Shown here one piece after another: positions 58,140 to 64,000 of a stretch of 64,000 nucleotides of DNA. A program made the position numbers and the translations under genes. The stretch lies in NCBI GenBank assembly GCA_916613615.1, contig OU744725.1, positions 54,627,575 to 54,691,574 of the forward strand, written 5' to 3'. The notes beneath the pieces are model-generated. The model ran no database searches and was not told the origin of the DNA. It saw only the letters and a list, made by a program, of their open reading frames with translations. Source of the DNA: Steromphala cineraria (taxonomy: Eukaryota > Mollusca > Gastropoda > Trochida > Trochidae). The number at the start of each line of letters is the position of its first letter. Position 1 is the stretch's first letter.

Positions 58140-58211
58140 CCTTCTAGCGAGGTTCGAACTCGCGACCTTCTGCGTGTAAAGCAGACGTGATAACCACTAC
58201 ACCACAGAACC
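58140..58211 (-). pseudogene. tRNA-Val(TAC) at the LINE-2 5' junction, acceptor 3' strand replaced
   Basis: Nucleotides 1-65 are intact, including A box, anticodon loop TTTACAC and complete T-arm with B box. The last seven are LINE-2 sequence (TAGAAGG), which can still form about five of seven acceptor pairs. The normal TTTTT terminator is now 5.6 kb away; the first TTTT is about 35 nt into the LINE. Confidence 0.9.
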
Positions 58212-58438
58212 AAGACACTGAAGTCTGGACTTATAAAGAAACACTATATTGAAAAGCATATCGACCTTATAGTTTGCAAAGGTACTACCTTATATATATT
58301 TACTTCTCTAGCTGTGTTATTGATTCAATATAAACATGTATGTATGTGTAAGTGAATGGGAATGGTAGGCGCTCTAAAATTAAGAAAGAGAGTTTGATGT
58401 CAACCAAAACTTTGATATGAAGAGAGAAGAGAAAAAGA

Positions 58439-58510
58439 GGTTCTGGCGAGGTTCGAACTCGCGACCTTCTGCGTGTGAAGCAGACGTGATAACCACTACA
58501 CCACAGAACC
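58439..58510 (-). tRNA. tRNA-Val(CAC)
   Basis: Complete consensus copy. Confidence 0.95.
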
Positions 58511-58683
58511 TGTTAATAGATGAGTAGATTTACTCTACATGGTTAACTTGATTCATCTGACATTACCCAAAAAATATTTCAAATTCCGTTTGCTTGACTT
58601 TTCCCGTGACAAATTATATAAGTTCTCTATAGATAAGTGCAGTTTTTGGTATATTTGCAAACAGTTACAAATGCAAAAGTACA

Positions 58684-58755
58684 GGTTCCGGCGAGGCTCG
58701 AACTCGCGGCCTTCTGCGTGTTAAGCAGACGTGATAACCACTACACCACGGAACC
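58684..58755 (-). tRNA. tRNA-Val(AAC)
   Basis: Complete consensus copy. Confidence 0.95.
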
Positions 58756-59001
58756 CTTGCATGTCTAGCACTTCTAGTATTGAGTAGCAATTCGTAGGGT
58801 CAAGTCAGTGTTCGTTATCAACCACTGTATGGAGGAATACAGAGATGCATCTATGAAATAATGCACAGCAGAAATTTGAAGTTTCCATGTAATTGACAAA
58901 ACATATATTTTAAAGCCTATACAATGACAATGGATTGGGCATTTGACATGTGCATTCTGTAAGGTCAAAAAGGATGGTTTGCTCTAGATAGTAAAAATGA
59001 A

Positions 59002-59073
59002 GGTTCTGGCGAGGTTCGAACTCGCGACCTTCTGCGTGTAAAGCAGACGTGATAACCACTACACCACAGAACC
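59002..59073 (-). tRNA. tRNA-Val(TAC)
   Basis: Complete consensus copy. Confidence 0.95.
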
Positions 59074-59300
59074 AAGACACTGAAGTCTGGACTTATAAAG
59101 AAACACTATATTGAAAAGCATATCGACCTTATAGTTTGCAAAGGTACTACCTTATATATATTTACTTCTCTAGCTGTGTTATTGATTCAATATAAACATG
59201 TATGTATGTGTAAGTGAATGGGAATGGTAGGCGCTCTAAAATTGAGAAAGAGAGTTTGATGTCAACCAAAACTTTGATATGAAGAGAGAAGAGAAAAAGA

Positions 59301-59372
59301 GGTTCTGGCGAGGTTCGAACTCGCGACCTTCTGCGTGTGAAGCAGACGTGATAACCACTACACCACAGAACC
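59301..59372 (-). tRNA. tRNA-Val(CAC)
   Basis: Complete consensus copy. Confidence 0.95.
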
Positions 59373-59546
59373 TGTTAATAGATGAGTAGATTTACTCTAC
59401 ATGGTTAACTTGATTCATCTGACATTACCCAAAAAATATTTCAAATTCCGTTTGCTTGACTTTTCCCGTGACAAATTATATAAGTTCTCTATAGATAAGT
59501 GCAGTTTTTGGTATATTTGCAAACAGTTACAAAATGCAAAAGTACA

Positions 59547-59618
59547 GGTTCCGGCGAGGCTCGAACTCGCGGCCTTCTGCGTGTTAAGCAGACGTGATAA
59601 CCACTACACCACGGAACC
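59547..59618 (-). tRNA. tRNA-Val(AAC)
   Basis: Complete consensus copy. Confidence 0.95.
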
Positions 59619-59864
59619 CTTGCATGTCTAGCACTTCTAGTATTGAGTAGCAATTCGTAGGGTCAAGTCAGTGTTCGTTATCAACCACTGTATGGAGGAA
59701 TACAGAGATGCATCTATGAAATAATGCACAGCAGAAATTTGAAGTTTCCATGTAATTGACAAAACATATATTTTAAAGCCTATACAATGACAATGGATTG
59801 GGCATTTGACATGTGCATTCTGTAAGGTCAAAAAGGATGGTTTGCTCTAGATAGTAAAAATGAA

Positions 59865-59915
59865 GGTTCTGGCGAGGTTCGAACTCGCGACCTTCTGCGT
59901 GTAAAGCAGACGTGA
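59865..59915 (-). pseudogene. tRNA-Val(TAC) 3' fragment at the LINE-3 poly(A) junction
   Basis: Exactly the same 51 nt as at LINE-2 remain (from nucleotide 22 on), followed by 15 T residues of the LINE-3 tail. The 5' half of the gene is not found beyond the element. Confidence 0.95.
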
Positions 59916-62900
59916 TTTTTTTTTTTTTTTCTTTCATAATGATTTATTCACAGAAGTATATACAGGTTAAGATGAAGGTGGAAAATATACAGTTTTAAAA
60001 CATGTGTCCTTACATGGACATACACACAACCAGTTGAATTACTATTTACAGATTTTCAACACAGTGGATATTTAAGAATAATTTCCTCATTATTGCCAAT
60101 TGAAATGATGTTTAAAGGAACTACATATTTATAAATGAATAACGTAGATTGATTGTTTTTGCGATAATGAAACCAAAGCAGTTTGAAATAATGTTTTACA
60201 CTGTTTTTGAAAAAATTTAACAAATTAAGGGATTTATTTTGTAATGAGGAAATAGCTCTTCTTTTATAAACACACAATCTGTAGATTGATAAAAGCATAT
60301 TTATACAATCATAGCTTTCAGGTGCTTGGGTGGATTGAAATCCAAACATGAGCCAAGATACTAAACTGTTAAAGGAGTATCCTTTGTCACGAAATACATT
60401 CGTGAAAATATCCCGAAAAATATTGATGGTGTCATACAGCTCATCACAAAACACGAACATGTGAAACATATTTTCTTCTTCAGCTGTACATACTGGACAC
60501 AAATCAGTGTCAGATTTACCATATTTATACATTTTATGATTGGTATAAACAATATTATGGCAAATTTTAAAATCAAGGTTTCTTTGCTCAGCTGATTTAT
60601 CATTAAGAAAAACAGATTTCCAAACTTTAGACCAATTTATGTCTAGAGCATAATTATCCCAAAAGTCAATTGAAGTTGGTTGAATAAAATTTTTGGAGAC
60701 AAAAAATTAATAGCAGAATTTTACATTTAATTTATGGGAATGTATGATATCATTATCTGTGATAATGGAAACTTCTTTTAAAGCTTTAGTAATTATTGAA
60801 TGTGAGCAAATATATTGAAACCAGTCGCATGGGAGCGATTTTAAAATAATGAAATATGCACTCTTTATGTAGGAAAGAGAAACATCAAATTCATGATTTT
60901 AAATAATTTCTGAAATGGCAGAAGCCTTTAAAAATCCTGGTACAACTTCATAGCAAATATCTGACAATGTGGTGATACCACTATCAATGAAAAATTTGAA
61001 ATAAAGCACCTTCCCTTGATACTGCACGTGTGGATTGTGAAACAAAGGTTGATGCATGATGAGCTCGGGATTCGTCACGAGCTCGCGTTGAGAGCACGTG
61101 ATTTCGTCCCATGCACGTAGAACTTCTGCAAAGAAAGCGTTTATCTCTTTGAGGTTGACCTCATTATAAACAATGGAGAAAATATTCTCTCTGAGTCCCA
61201 TATTTGAATATTTTTGAAAAAGAACATAGCAGAATGTTTCCATAGTGCTACATAATTAGAATCAAACAGTTTATTTACAACTTTTAACCGAAAAGAATGT
61301 ATTTTGAATTTCAAACTAGGGAGAGATAAACCACCTTCTATGAGTGTCCTATTGTTGTTGTGCGTTTTATGAGTACTGTTTTACCTGACCAGATGAAATT
61401 GGAAATACAAGTCTCAAAATCCTTTATAAACCATTCTGGAACAGGTAAAACATATACACTATACCATAATTTTGATAACATGAAAGTATTTACAACAATT
61501 GATTTGCCTTGAAGTGTCAGTTGTCTCTGCGACCATAATCCAAGCAAAGATTTAATTTTACTTAACTTAGATTTCCAATTTTTGCTTTCACAAGCGGCTT
61601 TATCAGGACCCAGATAAATCCCAAGAATTTTTAAACAATCATATTTGACTGTTATCGGAAAATCAAAATTAGAAACAGAGATTTTATTAGATCTCCCCAA
61701 GACCAACACTTCAGACTTTGTTAAATTAATTTTAGATCCGGTGGCTGAGCAATAATAATCTAATGAATCAAAGGTAGCAGTAATTGATTGTTGATTGCTG
61801 ACAGTCACCGTAGCATCATCAGCATGTTGATACAACAATGATTTGTGATTAACATCAATAGAATTGGAGTAATGGCTGGGTTAGCTTTGATAAGCTGATT
61901 AAGTGATTGACTGACAATAACAAAAAGTAAGCTGCTAAGTGGGTCACCTTGACGAACCGACCTAGTTACAGGGAAATACGGCGTGAGATGTCCATTAATT
62001 TTAACACTACTAAGTAAACCTGAATACAGTATTTGAATCCATGAGATAAAATAATCACCAAAATTCAATTTCTCAAGGACCTTTATAATAAAGGGTTGAG
62101 AAACTCGATCAAAGGCCTTTTCTTGATCAATTGATATTATATAAGCTTCATCCAAATCATCAGACAAATCAATTACATCTCTTAAAGAATGAATATTGTC
62201 AGCAATATCACGTCCAGGAATGCCACAAGTTTGATCAGAGGAGATAATTGTTTCCATAACATGCTTCAAGCGTGAAGCGAGGACTTTTGAAATTAATTTG
62301 CAATCAACATTTAAAAGGGAAATAGGTCTAAAGTTTTTAATGTCCTTTTTGTCTCCTCTCTTTTTATAAAATAAACTGATTACACCTTTTTTCATTGAAC
62401 GTGATAATTGCTGTTCAACAAAAACATTATTTACAATATGAAAAAAAATAGGTTTTAAAACATCCCAAAAATGTACATAAAATTCGACAGTGAGTCCGTC
62501 ATTGCCTGGACTTTTACGACGCTTCATTGCGTGCGGAGCTGTTGTAAGCTCGTCTTCACTGATGTTTTCATCCAGCACAATCTTATCTTCCTCTGAGAGG
62601 ACATCTTTTAATAAAAGTAATAATTCATTTTGCTTATCGATATCTAAATCTTCTGCTTTATATAAATCGGAATAAAATTTGAAGGCGTGATCTAAAATAT
62701 CTTCAGTTTTATTTGTAATACCTTTATCTGTAATAAGTTCTTTAATACAATTTGATTCTTGTTTCGCCTTCTCCGAATTCAAAAAGAAGGAAGTATGCTT
62801 ATCTGATTCTAAGGCCCATTGAGCTTTAGATCTTAAGATTGCATCATCACATTTACTTTTTTCAAAAATTGTTAATTCAGCTTCTAAATTTTGAATGAGG

Positions 62901-63498
62901 GATATATCTCGTGATGGATTTCTGGAAAGTTTATCATATTCTAATCTTAACCTACGCTGTAAATCAAAGTGCTGTGCTTTTTCTGCTTTTCTCTTTTTAC
63001 AAGAGAAATAAATACTAGATTTTTTAAGCTTATATTTTAAGTTATCCCACCATAACAGTGGTTCCGATAAATACAATGGGCATGATAAACTGTCATTGAT
63101 TAAATCTTTGATGATATTTGAATATACAGGATCTGACAGGATTTGATTGTTTATGACCCACATGCCAGGTCCACGTTCTACTTTAGAAAAGTCAAATTTT
63201 ACAAAATTAATGGAGTGGTCGCTTAGTGAGGAATACTGAATATAGGCATGTGTAGCAAACGGAATTAGTGATTTTGAAATTAGAATGAAGTCAATTCGAC
63301 TTTGTTTACACACTCTAGTAAATTCCCTCCTGTCGGGATTTCTGTATCTCCAAATATCACAGAGATTGTAATCATTAATAATTTTACGTAATTTATAACT
63401 GCTGTTATAACTAAATGCTTTAAGATTGACATTTCTATCAAGAAAAACATCCAATAATTCATTAAAGTCACCGGGGCCAATGATATGGTCTCCTGTCA
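59916..63498 (-). mobile_element. LINE-3: Tx1-type retrotransposon, 5' truncated, same family as LINE-1
   Basis: The poly(A) end is in tRNA-Val(TAC) at the same base as LINE-2. The element lacks ORF1 and the start of the endonuclease; homology with LINE-1 stops near 63498, and unrelated promoter-like DNA follows with no tRNA remnant. Either truncation during insertion was followed by a rearrangement, or the 5' side was deleted with the array edge. Confidence 0.88.
60056..63454 (-). pseudogene. LINE-3 ORF2, several frameshifts
   Basis: Open pieces 63454-61805, 61838-61338, 61243-60899 and 60532-60056 read in order through the endonuclease end, RT (IPGRDIADN, IISIDQEKAFDRV, SVRQGDPLS, YQHADDATVTV) and C-terminal zinc motif (CPVCTAEEENMFHMFVFC). 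Frame changes lie near 61850 and 61330; between 60899 and 60532 the frame is kept but stops occur. Six codons present in LINE-1 after RREFTR are absent. Clearly inactive. Confidence 0.88.
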
Positions 63499-63733
63499 GT
63501 AGGGAGTTCGTTTGGACCTACCTGCTCAGCGCCACGACCCCACAGTAAATGATTTTGCTTCGGCTGTGACGTCACATCGAAGTTCCGAGAAATGTTCGTA
63601 ATCTCACGTGTTGCACGTGCGAATTGACATGACTCCGACTATAAAAGCACGCGACCAAAAAATCGGTTGTCTTTACGGAAATTTTTCATATTTTGTGGGA
63701 GGATCCTCTGACAGCATCAAACAGACAAATATG
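63499..63733 (+). promoter_or_regulatory. Promoter and first exon of an unidentified gene
   Basis: TGACGTCA (a full CRE) at 63567-63574, two CACGTG boxes at 63605-63610 and 63614-63619, and TATAAAAG at 63640-63647 are properly ordered. A start near 63670 would give a short leader and an ATG at 63730 that runs after four bases into GTAAGT, a strong splice donor at 63734. So exon 1 would carry only ATG plus one base. What the gene encodes lies beyond the window. Confidence 0.6.
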
Positions 63734-64000
63734 AGTAAGTTGATTTTTTACTTCATTAGTTTCTGCGAATATGAAGAATTAGGGAATTGTTATTGGTCAC
63801 CTTATAATGATGTGTGCATACATTAGCATATATTACTACATTTTATCATATCACATATATCTCCGTTACGCGATTCCAAGACTTCTTTTTTAAACTGTGC
63901 ATACATGTATATCAATGTTTGACATTTTGTGCAATTTCTATATTTTATACTTGCGATCCTGTTCGTAAATTGCATAGGATTTAGTCGTTTGCAAGTCACT
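63734..64000 (+). other. Presumed first intron
   Basis: AT-rich DNA after the GTAAGT donor; no acceptor or coding exon is recognised before the window ends. Confidence 0.45.

Larger units (their letters stand above)
52571..58146 (-). mobile_element. LINE-2: full-length Tx1-type retrotransposon inside tRNA-Val(TAC)
   Basis: On the minus strand: 5' UTR (58146-57946, about 200 bp, like LINE-1), ORF1, ORF2, about 100-bp 3' UTR and a 14-A tail. It splits one tRNA-Val(TAC) gene. GCGAGGTTCG through CAGACGTGA is present on both sides as a perfect 44-bp direct duplication (52527-52570, 58147-58190). The tail joins after nucleotide 21 of the tRNA. ORF2 has one stop; otherwise the copy looks young. The Tx1 clade is indicated by LDQEKAFDRV and VPGRSIHDN. 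Confidence 0.95.
24813..59915 (-). repeat. Tandem array of tRNA-Val genes (about 860-bp unit: TAC, CAC, AAC)
   Basis: All tRNA genes lie on the minus strand. In + coordinates the order repeats as Val(TAC), about 225 bp spacer, Val(CAC), about 175 bp, Val(AAC), about 245 bp. Start-to-start distances of TAC genes are 860, 860, 861, 862, 839, 863, 862 and 863. Spacers are also highly conserved, so this is a tandem gene repeat and not scattered tRNAs. Interrupted by Gypsy element A, Gypsy element B and LINE-2; each end of the array is a LINE junction. 36 loci are present, 31 full length. Spacer reading frames of 60-76 codons repeat only because the array is homogeneous. Confidence 0.95.

Noticed and set aside
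24642..59831. Many repeated 60-76-codon frames in the tRNA array, some identical between units
   Set aside because: They recur only because the array is homogeneous; those over tRNA genes are antisense readings of the cloverleaf, and the spacer ones show no codon-type variation.
24813..59915. Regularly spaced repeats suggesting a CRISPR array
   Set aside because: The repeats are 72-nt tRNA genes with hundreds of bp of conserved spacer in an animal genome.

Overview
The window is nuclear DNA of an invertebrate animal. Intron-split genes, tRNA-derived repeats, many foldback MITEs, Tx1-type LINEs and Gypsy LTR elements all point that way. The RMI1 and Golgi sulfotransferase genes, together with the repeat types, suggest a lophotrochozoan, most likely a mollusc and perhaps a bivalve. 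I cannot name the species from sequence alone.

Layout: (1) 0.4-10.0 kb, + strand: eleven exons of an RMI1 orthologue, the OB-fold subunit of the BLM-TOP3A-RMI dissolvasome, lacking only its 5' exons; its introns carry several MITEs. (2) 10-12.5 kb: tandem and dispersed repeats. (3) 12.5-15.4 kb, - strand: a complete three-exon carbohydrate sulfotransferase gene, with two copies of one foldback element, one just 3' of the gene and one in its second intron. (4) 15.4-21.9 kb: gene-poor DNA with a local duplication, a tRNA-headed SINE, a TTAA-flanked MITE and two decayed LINE fragments. (5) 21.97-24.81 kb: a damaged Tx1-type LINE whose 5' end is fused to a tRNA-Val gene. (6) 24.8-59.9 kb: a tandem array of tRNA-Val genes, all on the - strand. 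The basic unit is about 860 bp and holds one Val(TAC), one Val(CAC) and one Val(AAC) gene. I count 36 tRNA loci, 31 of them full length. (7) 63.5-64 kb: a promoter-like segment (CRE, two CACGTG boxes, TATA) with a short first exon ending at a splice donor.

The array is invaded by two Gypsy LTR retrotransposons and by Tx1 LINEs. Element A (25608-36675) and element B (38083-46692) have near-identical LTRs, and both sit about 45 bp past the 3' end of a tRNA-Val gene in the same orientation. LINE-2 (52571-58146) and LINE-3 (59916-about 63498) have their poly(A) ends at exactly the same base inside tRNA-Val(TAC), after nucleotide 21 in the D-arm. LINE-2 is flanked by a perfect 44-bp target duplication, and LINE-1 has its 5' end in the same gene type. 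LINE-1/LINE-3 and LINE-2 are distinct families.

The most interesting system here is therefore a homogenised tRNA-Val array that serves as a landing site for at least two sequence-specific LINE families and, perhaps, for two Gypsy families using a fixed distance from Pol III genes. Everything was read by eye; no alignment or database search was run.
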